Assembly: GCA_022410635.1 (NCBI GenBank)
Contig: JAJVDF010000297.1
Location: forward strand, 174,404-238,403
DNA from: Tretioscincus oriximinensis
Taxonomy: Eukaryota; Chordata; Lepidosauria; Squamata; Gymnophthalmidae
DNA length: 64,000 nucleotides
Direction of reading: 5' to 3'
Shown: positions 54,995 to 64,000 of the stretch, piece after piece
Position numbering within the stretch: the first letter of the stretch is position 1
Layout of the letters: every line of letters begins with the position of its first letter
Program-made: the position numbers and the translations under genes
The notes under the pieces: generated by a model
What the model was told of the DNA's origin: nothing
The model's input: the letters and a program-made list of their open reading frames with translations, nothing else
The model's database searches: none

Positions 54995-57500
54995 ATAGAT
55001 TGGTCTCAATTGGTCAACTGCCCGACGCATGAGGCTGGTCATACCCTAGATCTGGTATTCACCACAGAGCGGGAGGGTGGGGGTTCGGTAATTGGTGATC
55101 TCTCTGTGAGATCATTGTCATGGTCAGACCACAGCCTGGTAAAGTTTGGACTTATGGTGCCGCACTCCCACTACAGGGGTGAAGGACCCACTATGATGGT
55201 CCGCTCCCGGAGAATGATGGATCCGACTGGATTCCTGACAGCTCTGGGAGATTTTCCAGTTGACTTGGCTGGCGGTCCTGCGGAGGCTCTTGTCACTCTC
55301 TGGAATCAGGAGGCTGGCAGAGCCATCGACACGATCGCTCCCAAACGTCCTCGATGCTCCCGCAGAGCCCACCGGGCACCCTGGTTTAATGGGGAGCTGG
55401 GGGCAATGAAACGGGTAGGTCGACGTCTAGAGTGCAAGTGGAGGAAATCCCGATCCGAATCTGATCGAACACAGGTTAGAGCACATTATCGTGCCTACCG
55501 AGTGGCGGTGGAGACGGCGAAGAAGACCTACTTTTCCGCTTTCATTGCGTCCGCGAGTAGCCGTCCAGCTGAGCTGTTCCGAGTGGCCAGGGGTTTATTG
55601 TCTGGCCACAAAGAAACGGGGCAATCTTCCACAGTGGCTCGTTGTGACAATTTTGCCAGGCACTTTCAGGGCAAAGTCGCTCAGATTCGTACGGAATTGG
55701 ACTCCACATTGAGCAGTGATCGAAGGGAGGTGTCCGGGGCAACGTCTGGTCCTGTGGTATGGGATCGGTTTCGGTTGTTGGATCCTGAGGAGGTGGACAA
55801 GCTGCTGGGAGATGGGAGGCCTACCACCTGTCCCCTTGATCCTTGCCCCTCTTGGTTGGTTAAGGCCAGCAGGGGCGGTTTGGCCTGTTGGATCCAGGAA
55901 ATTGTCAACGCCTCCTTGCGGGAGGGGGAGGTTCCGGCGGCTCTGAAAGAGGCGCTGATTCGCCCCCTCCTCAAGAGGGCTTCCCTGGATCCGGAGGTCC
56001 TGAATAACTACCGCCCGGTGGCGAATATACCATACCTGGGCAAGGTCTTGGAGAGGGTGGTGGCCACCCAGCTGCAGGCTCGCTTGGATGAAGCTGATTA
56101 TCTAGATCCTTGTCAATCCGGCTTCAGGGGGGGGTTCGGCACTGAGACAGCCTTGGTCGCCCTGATGGATGACCTACTCCAGGAGAGAGACAGGGGCAAT
56201 GGGTCCCTGTTGATACTCCTGGATCTCTCAGCGGCTTTCGATACCATCGATCATGGTATCCTTCTGGAACGTCTTCGGGGGCTGGGATTGGGAGGTACTG
56301 TCTTGCAGTGGTTCTCTTCCTACCTCCGGGGACGACTCCAGAGGATAGCAATGGGGGACTGCGTATCGACACCCTGGGTGCTCTCGTGTGGAGTGCCTCA
56401 GGGTTCGATCCTGTCTCCCATGCTCTTTAACATCTACATGAAGCCGCTGGGTGAGGTCATCAGGCGGTTTGGAGTGGGGTGCCATCAATATGCTGATGAC
56501 ACCCAGCTCTATCTTGCCATGCCATCAGAATCAGGTGAGGCCGTAGCAGTGCTGGACCGTTGCCTGGAGGCGGTCAAGGGCTGGATGGGATCTAACAAAT
56601 TGAGGCTGAACCCTGACAAGACGGAAGTGCTATTGGTAAAGGGATCCCGTGTCCAGAAACTTGATAGACACCCGGTTCTTGATGGAGCAGGCTTGCTCCA
56701 GAAGGAACAGGTGCGTGATCTGGGGGTCCTTCTAGACTCGTCACTGTCACTTGAAGGTCAGGTGGCAGCGACAGCTAGAACGGCCTTTTCCTATTTACGA
56801 TTGGTCCGCCAGTTGCGGCCGTTCCTGGACAGGGGGTCTTTGGCCACGGTTCTTCATGCTCTGGTAACCTCCAGATTAGACTACTGCAATGCACTCTACG
56901 TGGGGCTTCCCTTGAAGACGGTTCGGAGGCTGGAGCTAGTGCAGAATGCAGCAGCTCGTCTGCTGTCGGGTGTGTCTGGCCAGACGTCCATCACGCCGGT
57001 CCTCAAAGAACTGCACTGGCTACCTATTCGCTACCGAGCCCAATTCAAGGTGCTTATACTGACGTATAAAGCCCTAAACGGTTTGGGTCCTGAATACTTG
57101 AGGGAGCGCCTTTTCCCATATAGTCCTGCCCGGTCTCTGCGATCAGAAGGAGAGGGCCTTCTAGTTGTCCCCTCCTGCTCTAAGATAAGGGGGGCGGGGG
57201 CGCGGGGAAGAGCCTTCTCGGTAGTGGCCCCGATATTATGGAACAGCCTCCCCTCGGAAGCACGCCAGGCGCCTTCTTTACTATCTTTTAGGCGCCTGGT
57301 AAAGACCTATCTCTTCACCCGGGCCTTTTCATGCTAGCCCCCCCCTACCAGAGGACGACATTTTTAACAGTTGTGTTTTATGATTTTAATCTTGTGAAGG
57401 TCATGGCGACCCGAATTTTTTAATTTTTGTAAGCCGCCCTGGACACCTTCGGGGGGAAGGGCGGGGTAAAAATCTTTTAAATAAATAAAATAAATATATT
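54995..57500 (+). mobile_element. Young 5'-truncated L2-type LINE
   Basis: Runs from the point where the L1 fragment stops to the AAAT tail. It contains the long open frame 55010-57337, a 3' UTR of about 140 bp with GTAAGCCGCCCTGGACACC, TTCGGGGGGAAGGGCGGGGT, AAAAATCTTTTAAATAAAT. It is much richer in GC and CpG than its surroundings and free of stops, which suggests recent insertion. A 7-8 bp word TATATTTA occurs just before the left end (about 54986) and after the tail (about 57495), a possible but weak target-site duplication. Confidence 0.85.
55010..57337 (+). CDS. L2-type LINE ORF2 protein: endonuclease end, reverse transcriptase, C-terminal domain (5'-truncated)
   Basis: A single uninterrupted frame of about 775 residues. 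It opens on a TTG codon at 55010, so there is no real start; homology extends a few codons upstream (WSQLVNCPTHEAGHTLDL). Residues 11-46 hold the C-terminal part of an AP-type endonuclease: LDLVFT and the catalytic WSDH (residues 38-41). The N-terminal endonuclease half is missing. The reverse transcriptase follows: LLDLSAAFDTIDH (about 403-415, first catalytic Asp), GVPQGSILSPMLFN (from 461), and HQYADDTQLYL with YADD at 494-497. The C-terminal region has LDYCNALYVGLP, LHWLPIRYRAQFKVL and a final WNSLPSEAR...RRLVKTYLF block. Motif style puts it in the L2/CR1 group, L2 more likely. The protein copies its own RNA onto nicked DNA; this copy cannot do so alone. No frameshift or stop is seen. Confidence 0.93.
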   Translation: MVNCPTHEAGHTLDLVFTTEREGGGSVIGDLSVRSLSWSDHSLVKFGLMVPHSHYRGEGPTMMVRSRRMMDPTGFLTALGDFPVDLAGGPAEALVTLWNQEAGRAIDTIAPKRPRCSRRAHRAPWFNGELGAMKRVGRRLECKWRKSRSESDRTQVRAHYRAYRVAVETAKKTYFSAFIASASSRPAELFRVARGLLSGHKETGQSSTVARCDNFARHFQGKVAQIRTELDSTLSSDRREVSGATSGPVVWDRFRLLDPEEVDKLLGDGRPTTCPLDPCPSWLVKASRGGLACWIQEIVNASLREGEVPAALKEALIRPLLKRASLDPEVLNNYRPVANIPYLGKVLERVVATQLQARLDEADYLDPCQSGFRGGFGTETALVALMDDLLQERDRGNGSLLILLDLSAAFDTIDHGILLERLRGLGLGGTVLQWFSSYLRGRLQRIAMGDCVSTPWVLSCGVPQGSILSPMLFNIYMKPLGEVIRRFGVGCHQYADDTQLYLAMPSESGEAVAVLDRCLEAVKGWMGSNKLRLNPDKTEVLLVKGSRVQKLDRHPVLDGAGLLQKEQVRDLGVLLDSSLSLEGQVAATARTAFSYLRLVRQLRPFLDRGSLATVLHALVTSRLDYCNALYVGLPLKTVRRLELVQNAAARLLSGVSGQTSITPVLKELHWLPIRYRAQFKVLILTYKALNGLGPEYLRERLFPYSPARSLRSEGEGLLVVPSCSKIRGAGARGRAFSVVAPILWNSLPSEARQAPSLLSFRRLVKTYLFTRAFSC

Positions 57501-58134
57501 TACTAGTTGAAAAGCTCACAGATGCGACCTTGGGTTTGATCATCAATTGTCTCCACCTCTTGCTCACCCGCCTCCATCCCCTTCTCCAGACAAGACTTTT
57601 TTCAGTCACCCTTTAGAAAACACATAATTTCCATAGACAACAAACCAGACTTTCAAATGGTTAAACATATAAACCTATCTCATGCTTCCATTTACTTCAC
57701 TTCCTTCATCTCACAAGCTGCATTCAGATGCCTTTCACTTATTTCACTATAGTTGTATATTCTAGAATAAAGCATGAATATTCCATAATATCCACGTATA
57801 GTGGAATATATAAGGGATTCCTGAATGCAACCAAAATCTAGCAGTGCCTTCCTGACATCATGTGCTTATTAATGATTGGCTACTCACCTGCCAACTTTCC
57901 TTAGCTGTTTGGCATCATAATATAATGGATGTTTGCTGGCACCATTTGCTCTCATGCTGTGATTACATTTACTTCCTTTGTGTTTATGAAACACCTTCTG
58001 TGCAAATGGAAAACTAAGGGCCCTTCCCCACCTCTTATTTAGCCTCACTGTTTATTTTGAAATGCATACATGACTTCACTTATCTCATGTTTCAATGCTG
58101 CTCTAACACATTGCCTAGCTATCTCATCACATGA
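57501..58134. other. No feature recognised
   Basis: About 630 bp of AT-rich sequence. ATATTCCATAATATCCACGT and ATAGTGGAATATATAAGG near 57780-57813 form an imperfect palindrome. No gene. Confidence 0.45.
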
Positions 58135-58275
58135 CGAGTTCCATAAGGCATTGTTGCATTTGCCTTACTACAATTCCCAGCATTCTCTAAGTACCTTATT
58201 AAAATTCCCAAGCATTCTCTGTGAGATGAGAGCCAATGAACTTTTTACAGCTAACCTAGAAGTCTTGGGAGATTT
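58135..58275 (-). repeat. Dispersed repeat family A fragment, copy 4
   Basis: TTGCCTTACTACAATTCCCA, GCATTCTCTAAGTACC, then a repeat AAAATTCCCAAGCATTCTCT, GTGAGATGAGAGCCAATGAA, CTTTTTACAGCTAACC: the complement of family A (TTCATTGGCTCTCA...AGAATGCTGGGAATTGTAGTAAGGCAA). The TTCCCAGCATTCTCT block is duplicated within about 35 bp. Confidence 0.6.
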
Positions 58276-58404
58276 GCTATGTTCACAATTGCTGAATAAC
58301 TCCATGAAGGTTTTTTTTTCCCCAGATCATAGAATCCTGGATTTTATTGAATTCTGCACAATCCTCATACAACAAATTTCATTACATGACAGCTTTCATT
58401 TCAT

Positions 58405-58632
58405 CAAATAAGAACATAAGAAGATCCCTACCAAATCAGAGCAGAGTCCATCAAGTCCAGTATTCTATCTCATATAGTGGTCGATCAGTCACACGTGGGC
58501 CGTCTCGAGCAGAAGAAGACAAAATCTTCACTTGTTCTCAGCTCCCTGTAAATGGTATTTCAGGAATCCTACCTGTTGCTCCATCTTGGAGGCAGTATCA
58601 AGAATTCCATCTTAGTAGCTATTTGTACTCTT
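58405..58632 (-). mobile_element. CR1 LINE 3' end, minus strand, diverged
   Basis: TAAGAACATAAGAAGATCCC, GCAGAGTCCATCAAGTCCAG, TATTCTATCTCATATAGTGG, GTAAATGGTATTTCAGGAAT, CTGTTGCTCCATCTTGGAGG: the complement of the CR1 3' UTR. It is closest to the copy at 26762-27085 (both have TTCACTTGTTC/CTGTTCTTG and CATCTTGG/ATCTCGG variants). Confidence 0.82.
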
Positions 58633-59898
58633 GGCAGCTTTTTTGCTAGTACTGTGTTTGCATTATTATTTAATTTTATTTTAAAAATTATACTAATTAT
58701 ATTGTAAACTATGGTGTGGATGAGAACACAAATTATGAAGCTTAGTAATGCCTGACATTTACCAATCTTGGCCCCTGTCCCTCCTGCTCCCTCCCCATTC
58801 AGCAGGATTTTTATTTGTGAGTTCATGGTGTAGCTCAGTTATGCACAAAGCATGTTCAGCTAACTCACAGTAAAAGATAATAAATTAATCTTCTCTTATA
58901 AACACATCTTAACTACAGTTAGATTTAAGCATGCCCATGCATTTCAATGAGATCTATGAAAAGATTGCCTGATGTGCGCTGCAAATGGAAATCTTTGAAA
59001 GGGAATGAAAAAGTAAGTCCCTCAACAGCAGCTCTTTTTAACCATTGTTATTATACAAATACTGGTAATTCCCTCTTTCAAACCCCATGTCATCTGCAGG
59101 TATCTTGATAGGTTATCTTTGGACACACATCAGATTTGCCTTTACCAAATCAATACCTTTCTCATCCAAAGTGTATATGTCTACACCAGGTTTCTAGGTT
59201 TATTTATACCCTCTGTCCAGGTTATCTATCTAGAGGGATAAAGAGTGCAGAAATACAGGCTGGAATGAGGCAGAGATCCAAGTGCCTGTATGTGTTAGCA
59301 ACAAATATCAGACCTTTGGGTAATTTAAAGTGAATACTGATATAGTCTTATTATTTCAGGGAAAGATTGTCTTATGAATGACAACAGTGCTTTTAGGCCA
59401 GGCTCGCATGAGATTACCCAAAGCACCAGCAACAGAGGAATGTGGGCAATGCTTTTGGTGCTAGAAGTAAATTATTTCAGCTAGTGAGGGTTGTAGATAG
59501 ACATGATGTGCCATTTTGCTTTGTCCCAGCATCTCTCCATTGTGACTGAACCATGACTGATCATTCAAAACAACCCAACTGATCTCTGCCCAAACACTGG
59601 ATTTGGGCAACTCTAGGAGCTTCACTCTTAGGTGGTTGAGGACACCTTGAAAATTACATAGATTTATTTTATTTTTGTGTAATTTGGGGATATGATCTTG
59701 ACCAAATGCTTCTACAATCTGGACAGTGGCATGACCAGTCTGTAAACTGTCTTAGGATTTTGAGGTTCCTTTGTTTTGGAGTGACAAGAACAGGAGTCAC
59801 AACAATCTACATGACCTGGGTTTGAGACTGAAAACCCCATTTGGACTCTGGCTGTCTCTTCATTCCTGAATGAAACATAGTTCTTGTGTGGGGATTTT
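58633..59898. other. No gene recognised
   Basis: About 1.3 kb of AT-rich DNA with short ORFs only. The last 180 bp lead into the tandem duplication and may belong to the same unit. Confidence 0.45.
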
Positions 59899-60300
59899 GA
59901 CTGACTGCAGTGATCAATGTATGCCACGAAATTCTATTTGTACCCAAGTTTTTGTTCTTCTGATGGATGGTAATTGGCATGTGTCTTGAGATTTTCAAAG
60001 CAATATTTGCAGCGAATAGCCAGAGCATCGAAACTATGACAGGGTGCAAACATGCCGCTACCCCGGGTCGGCTGGAGCTTCTTGTCTGCAGGGCGGTCCT
60101 GGCACCCACCACGTTTTGCCACACAGATCACTGACTACTGTGATCAACATATCCCATGAATTTCTATTTGTACCCAATTTTTTGTTCTTTTGATGGATGA
60201 TGATTGTCATGAGTGTGAAATTTTCAAAGCAATATTTGCAGTGAATGGCCACAGAGGCAAAACTACGGCAGGGTGCAAACCTGCCGCTACCACCACCACT
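59899..60300 (-). repeat. Tandem duplication (about 230-bp period) with CxxC...HxxxH peptide
   Basis: Two diverged units: 59899-60073 and 60129-60300. Shared blocks include GTGATCAATGTATGCCACGA / GTGATCAACATATCCCATGA, TTCTATTTGTACCCAA, TTTTTGTTCTTYTGATGGAT, TTTTCAAAGCAATATTTGCA and CAGGGTGCAAAC.TGCCGCTACC. On the minus strand both translate to FAPC..F...AI.CKYCFEN. Unit 1 continues KTHANYHPSEEQKLGYK and gives C-x2-C-x6-H-x3-H, a spacing like a zinc finger (BED type comes to mind). In unit 2 the histidines are partly lost. It is broken by stops and is probably a pseudogene or transposase relic. Confidence 0.5.
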
Positions 60301-60529
60301 TCCTTCCTTACTGCCCTGAGGTAAGAAGATAGAATATGGCATGGGAGGGAAGTGAGACAGTAGGGGGAATCTAGAGAGAGCGCTCTATTACCTCTGTGAG
60401 TGGGCTCTTTACTACTTATACTATATTTAACTTTTCATTTTCATTTTCGTCCAGGTTCCCAACTTGTTATAAATGTTTGTCCCTAGGCAGTTGTTCTTGT
60501 CATAGCATCTAAGCAAGTAGACCATAAAA

Positions 60530-60600
60530 GTTCATGCTGCCTACTTTTTCCTTGTTAGTTTCTATTGTAAAGGGCTACAAAACCTGCTTGCTAAAAGAAC
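60530..60600 (+). repeat. Degenerate copy of the hammerhead-like repeat
   Basis: AGTAGACCATAAAAGTTCAT, GCTGCCTACTTTTTCCTTGT, TAGTTTCTATTGTAAAGGGC, TACAAAACCTGCTTGCT follow the plus-oriented arm (GTCTACGAAAGCTTATGCCACC...CTCCTGTTAGTCTC...GTGCTACAAG). Confidence 0.45.
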
Positions 60601-60644
60601 AATTGTTAATGAATCATTACAGAACTGAAATGAGCAGTTCAAAC

Positions 60645-60725
60645 CTAACTGGGTTTTTATACCCCTGCTTTTCATACCCAAAGTGATTCAAAGCAGCTTG
60701 CAAGCTATTTTTTTTCTAAAGGCTT
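60645..60725 (-). repeat. SINE/LINE 3' tail, minus strand
   Basis: The minus strand reads GCTTGCAAGCTGCTTTGAAT, CACTTTGGGTATGAAAAGCA, GGGGTATAAAAACCC, the shared squamate SINE 3' end (as at 6640 and 9350). Confidence 0.55.
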
Positions 60726-61124
60726 AAATTCTATCTTCCTCATCAAATTGTGATGGTACCTATTCATCTATTTGCAAATGCTTGCTTTCAAACAGTTAAG
60801 CTTGCTGAAGCTAAGGTCAGTAGAAAGCGTTCAGTCTTCTCCGTGGCAGACACATGGACCTTGAATGGGATCGCTTGTTGAAAGGCTGTTGTTCTTAAGC
60901 TCTGCCACTATGACATGCAAATTCTACTGATTTCAGACAAACTTCCAAGTAAGGAGCAATTCACAGTCCCTTTAAAACTGCATTAAGTGCACTCTGGTGT
61001 GTGTTTTTTAGTGAATTCCGCACAGAAAACATGTGGTTTTGTACTTGGGGAAAAATATGCTGCCTAGACTCATAGTCTTACATTTCATGAAACAGCTGCT
61101 GTTGCAACAGTCAACTTAGGCTGT

Positions 61125-61480
61125 GTCTTCATTAAGGATATTTAGCAAGTTGGCAGCAACTTCATGTAGAATTTGCCCCATTACTTCACTGAAGTTCAGT
61201 GACCCATTTGCTAAAAAGGATTGTGATCCTGTTTTTCTGTTAGCCCATTTTTCTCGATTCAGCAGGGGATTTATTATTAAAGTGAAAGATTGTTTAGTGG
61301 AGACATTGAGTAATGTGAATTAAGGCTAGCTGTTAAAAAAAGCTTATTGGCTCTCAGCTTGCTGAGGGTGCTGGGAATTGTAGTAAAATAAGCACAGCAA
61401 TGACCTATGGAGCATGTGATGTCACAGGATTACCAGGAAATATAATGGAGAAACAAGAAGCAGCGAGGATGTGTTTTTGT
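61125..61480 (+). repeat. Dispersed repeat family A, best copy
   Basis: CATTAAGGATATTTAGCAAG, TTGGCAGCAACTTCATGTAG, AATTTGCCCCATTACTTCAC, GTGACCCATTTGCTAAAAAG, TTATTGGCTCTCAGCTTGCT, GAGGGTGCTGGGAATTGTAG, GCACAGCAATGACCTATGGA, GCATGTGATGTCACAGG. All blocks recur in the copies at 9120-9700 and 11521-12600. It is about 350-400 bp, non-coding, with unknown termini. Confidence 0.65.
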
Positions 61481-62410
61481 GGATTTAATAAAAATAGCAA
61501 TTTTAAGGTAGTAATGGGGAAGCAGCCTTAGAAACTGAGCACGTCTCAAATGCTTCTGTTGAAAAAGAGGCATGAAATATACCATATAAACTATCTCTAC
61601 AGCTATCTGTGTTGAATAATCATATGATTAAAACTGAGTGGTCCTCATAATTTTAATTGTACACTACATGCTCATAGTTCCTTTAAACTGCTCTGCAGAT
61701 TTTTAAGAAATGTTAGCAGAAACATTTGGCGGGAATGCTGTAGTTTGATCATCATTATCTCTGGAATATTTTTAAAATGGGCACATAAATGAACCAGATG
61801 CTTTTGACAATTCCTGGAGTGTGCTGAAAAATTAAAAGCATTTTCAATAAAATACTTGCTTGCCGGAGGCCAGTGGCATTGGTGCATGCTACAGAAAGCA
61901 AACACCTTTTCTGGGAATTGCTTTTTAAAAAATAATGCTAAATCTTCAATAGAATTGGCAGAAAAATGAGTAGAATTCGCAAAAAGGGAGCATGACTCTT
62001 TGTATACATACCTAGTGATCCAGTTTAAGGAGGTCAGAAGTCCACATTGTTTAAGTGAAACAATGGTAATCAAGGTCACATATGTACTAAGGATGCTTTG
62101 CTTAATCTGGACTAGTGGTGGACCATGTTAATCAACATTACATCTGTATCAGAGTTATCTGTTCTAGAGTAAGAAATGGTATATCCAAATATAGACTGGG
62201 TGCACAGGAAATGCATTGAATCTGCATTGTAGCATGCATGATCTCACTCCTAAAGCACCCAATCTGCTTAGTGATTGGCTAATCTAGATTAAGCAAATTC
62301 AGATTAACTAATACAGATTTAGCATGTTAAATGCATAAAAGCTCATAGTTTCCGACAGCAGTTTTACAAAGCAGTATGTTCAGGTCCATGAGCCTCTAAA
62401 CTGCAAACGC
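61481..62410. other. No gene recognised
   Basis: About 0.9 kb, AT-rich. A 135-codon minus ORF at 62079-61672 has no recognisable domain. Confidence 0.45.
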
Positions 62411-63262
62411 ACTAGGGCTAAAAACAGATGTGACAGCAGATTTGGATCCTCTGTGCGCATTTGGTTACCAATAAAACCAATTGTGGAGCATTCTCGCGTT
62501 CCTCAGCATGCACACCACTGGTTTCTGCTATGGAGTTCTTTGTCAAAACTCAACCCCGCTGCTGTTTTTTGCCATTTGCATTAATTCTACTCCAGCTTGG
62601 TGTGGGTGCTCTCGTTTCAGATTTGTGCTGATCCGTGACATAATGGTTGCCCCAGCCAATGGTGAAAGGGGGCGTTCCTGGGCTGCGATGCTGCACACAT
62701 AATATTTTCTGCCAGTTCCTCCTAATCCACATTGAAGAAACATCTGCACACAGGTCCTTTCCAACCTTGATCTATTATTTTTATTTATAGTCAGAACATA
62801 AGAGTCATTGCGCACTGCAACTCTGCTGCCTGCATATCTCTCCTAACCTCCGATGATGCTATTCCGTTCCCAGCAACAGCAGCAGCTTCCACTTCCCTCC
62901 CTTCCTCCTTCTTTCAGGGAGGGAGGGAGGGAGGAGCTTCAGGCTGACAATGGGGAAGGGAAGCAACCCAGCTGAGGTTGGGTCGCTTCCTCTCCATCCC
63001 CTTCCTGAGCAGAGAAAAAAAGGGTTTTTTACTTTTTCTCTGCTTAGTGGGGTGGTGGGGTGGAGGGCTTCAAGACCCCAAGCCCAGCCGGCTTGCTGGA
63101 GAAAGTAGGGACAGGCGTCACACAGCTAGGTGGGAGGAAATGATGGGAATCTGATGTCACCACATGTTCTGTGGGGATGTTGAAACAGGACTGGAAACAG
63201 ACCGGGAATTTGGCATTCACTTCGTGTTGGCTTCAGAGCTTTCACTTCCATTTTAGCCCTAG
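62411..63262. mobile_element. Putative DNA transposon with CTAGGGCTAAAA inverted ends
   Basis: CTAGGGCTAAAA at 62412 and its exact complement TTTTAGCCCTAG near 63251-63262 bracket about 850 bp that is more GC-rich than the flanks. Inside are a palindrome of CTCTGC and GCAGAG arms around A/T runs (about 63009-63043), a GGGA repeat (62917-62931) opposed to CCCTCC on its left, and no transposase. No 8-bp duplication is visible, so the class is undetermined. Confidence 0.45.
62917..62931 (+). repeat. G-quadruplex-capable GGGA repeat
   Basis: Four GGG runs separated by single A bases. It lies inside the putative transposon and faces a CCCTCCCTTCC tract about 20 bp upstream, so it could alternatively form a hairpin. 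Confidence 0.6.
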
Positions 63263-63639
63263 TATGTCTGCAGCCTAAACCTGCAAAACATTACTTCTTC
63301 CAAGTTTTAAATCCCTGAAAGGTTTTCACTTAAATTACATTCAGTCATCACTTCTTTTTTCTGCTATAAGTGGATGCCCTGAAGTGAAGCATAGTTGTTC
63401 TAAAATAAACCAATTCAGACAACACTTTATTGTTAAATATAAAATGTAAATGTCTGGATGCAGCTATTGGGTGCGATGTTCTTACTTGTGCATTCCTTGT
63501 GAGCAGACTTGCAAGAGTTCTTATAATCATATCTATTCACAAAGTTCTGGTTTACCACATTCCCTTGTAGAGGGAAGTTCTCAACTTTACGAGCTAATTT
63601 GTCTCCAATTATTGCTTACTAGTGGAATTAGCCCGTTGA

Positions 63640-63765
63640 GTAGCCCTTCCTCCCCCATCCATGCCTCCTTCCCTCCCTCCATCCCTTGTCCCCTTCCACC
63701 CCTTTCACTTTCTTCTTCTTAATTTTATTTCTTCTTTCCTTCCATTTTCATTTTCTTTCTCTCCC
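63640..63765. repeat. Pyrimidine-rich tract
   Basis: CCTTCCCTCCCTCCATCCC and TTTCTTCTTCTTAATTTTAT type sequence, mostly C and T on the plus strand. Low-complexity; the overlapping ORFs are artefacts. Confidence 0.7.
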
Positions 63766-63905
63766 AATACTGGTCCGAGTACTGAAACCTGGGGTATTCC
63801 ACTTCTCATATCCTTTCACCAAGAGAACTATCTATTTATTACTTTCCTGTGTTTTATGTCTTTTAGTCAGTTTTCAATCCAGGATTCTGGTCTCAAAAGG
63901 CTGCC
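63766..63905 (-). mobile_element. CR1 LINE RT fragment, minus strand
   Basis: The complement reads GTGGAATACCCCAGGTTTCA, GTACTCGGACCAGTATTGGG, which translates like GIPQVSVLGPVL and matches the CR1 motif seen at 90-120 (GTACCCCGGGATTCAGTACT). The sequence to its right is compatible with upstream RT but too diverged to confirm. Confidence 0.55.
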
Positions 63906-63935
63906 ATAGTTCCTAATACTTATTACTTATGATCA

Positions 63936-64000
63936 GTGCTTTTTTTCCAGAAAAAAAGGTGCCGGTACTAACACCGGCGGTGGTGGGGAGCGGGGGGGGA
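63936..64000 (+). mobile_element. Start of a G-rich repeat, cut by the window
   Basis: CAGTGCTTTTTTTCCAGAAA, AAAAGGTGCCGGTACTAAC followed by GGCGGTGGTGGGGAGCGGGG. The opening CAGTGCTTTTTTT...AAAAAAAGGTGCCGG is the left end of a common squamate MITE-like repeat. Only 65 bp fall in the window. Confidence 0.5.

Noticed and set aside
55124..56488. Several 66-97 codon ORFs inside the L2 frame
   Set aside because: They are out-of-frame shadows of the long L2 frame.
1..64000. CRISPR arrays, tRNA or rRNA genes, bacterial operons
   Set aside because: No regularly spaced short repeats, cloverleaf candidates or rRNA blocks were seen. The tRNA-like segments are SINE heads.

Overview
This window looks like non-coding nuclear DNA from a squamate reptile (lizard or snake). 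The argument is the repeat mix: CR1, L2, L1 and Bov-B/RTE LINE fragments, tRNA-type SINE pieces with AAAT-type tails, many hAT-type non-autonomous DNA transposons with 8-bp target-site duplications (TSDs), and solo retroviral-type LTRs. I see no host protein-coding exon, tRNA, rRNA, CRISPR array or prokaryotic gene. Base composition is AT-rich except inside a few young repeats. There are scattered single-n positions and one assembly gap (43202-43571). The species cannot be read from the sequence.

Layout. 1-12.6 kb: a CR1 fragment, three L1 ORF2 C-terminal fragments, several old repeats, and a short hAT MITE with a perfect TSD. 12.6-18.2 kb: little that I recognise. 18.2-29.3 kb: dense repeats, including a Charlie-like hAT MITE, two short hAT MITEs (one split by an LTR), a SINE, a solo LTR inside a CR1, and two large CpG-rich multi-hairpin hAT elements. 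31.5-33.2 kb: a third multi-hairpin element in opposite orientation, followed by a Bov-B fragment. 35-39 kb: two head-to-head inverted dimers of a dispersed repeat whose core resembles a hammerhead ribozyme. 41.4-43.8 kb: a longer hAT element with a tandem pair of CTCF-like motifs, an L1 fragment, and a CR1 copy spanning the gap. 46.9-48.2 kb: a well-bounded solo LTR and a probable second LTR. 49-54 kb: old fragments. 54.6-57.5 kb: the one substantial protein-coding feature, an uninterrupted reading frame of about 776 codons from an L2-type LINE (end of the endonuclease domain, reverse transcriptase, C-terminal domain), abutting an L1 fragment. 58-64 kb: further old repeats, a tandem duplication with a possible zinc-finger-like peptide, a terminal-inverted-repeat element and a CR1 fragment.

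The most interesting structure is the family of three GC- and CpG-rich hAT-type elements at 27247-27804, 28504-29029 and 32252-32871. Each carries TAGGGTTGCC ends, an 8-bp TSD (one with a mismatch) and a chain of internal hairpins. The hairpin arms differ between copies but stay complementary within each copy, so they covary. At least five nested insertions allow relative dating of the families.
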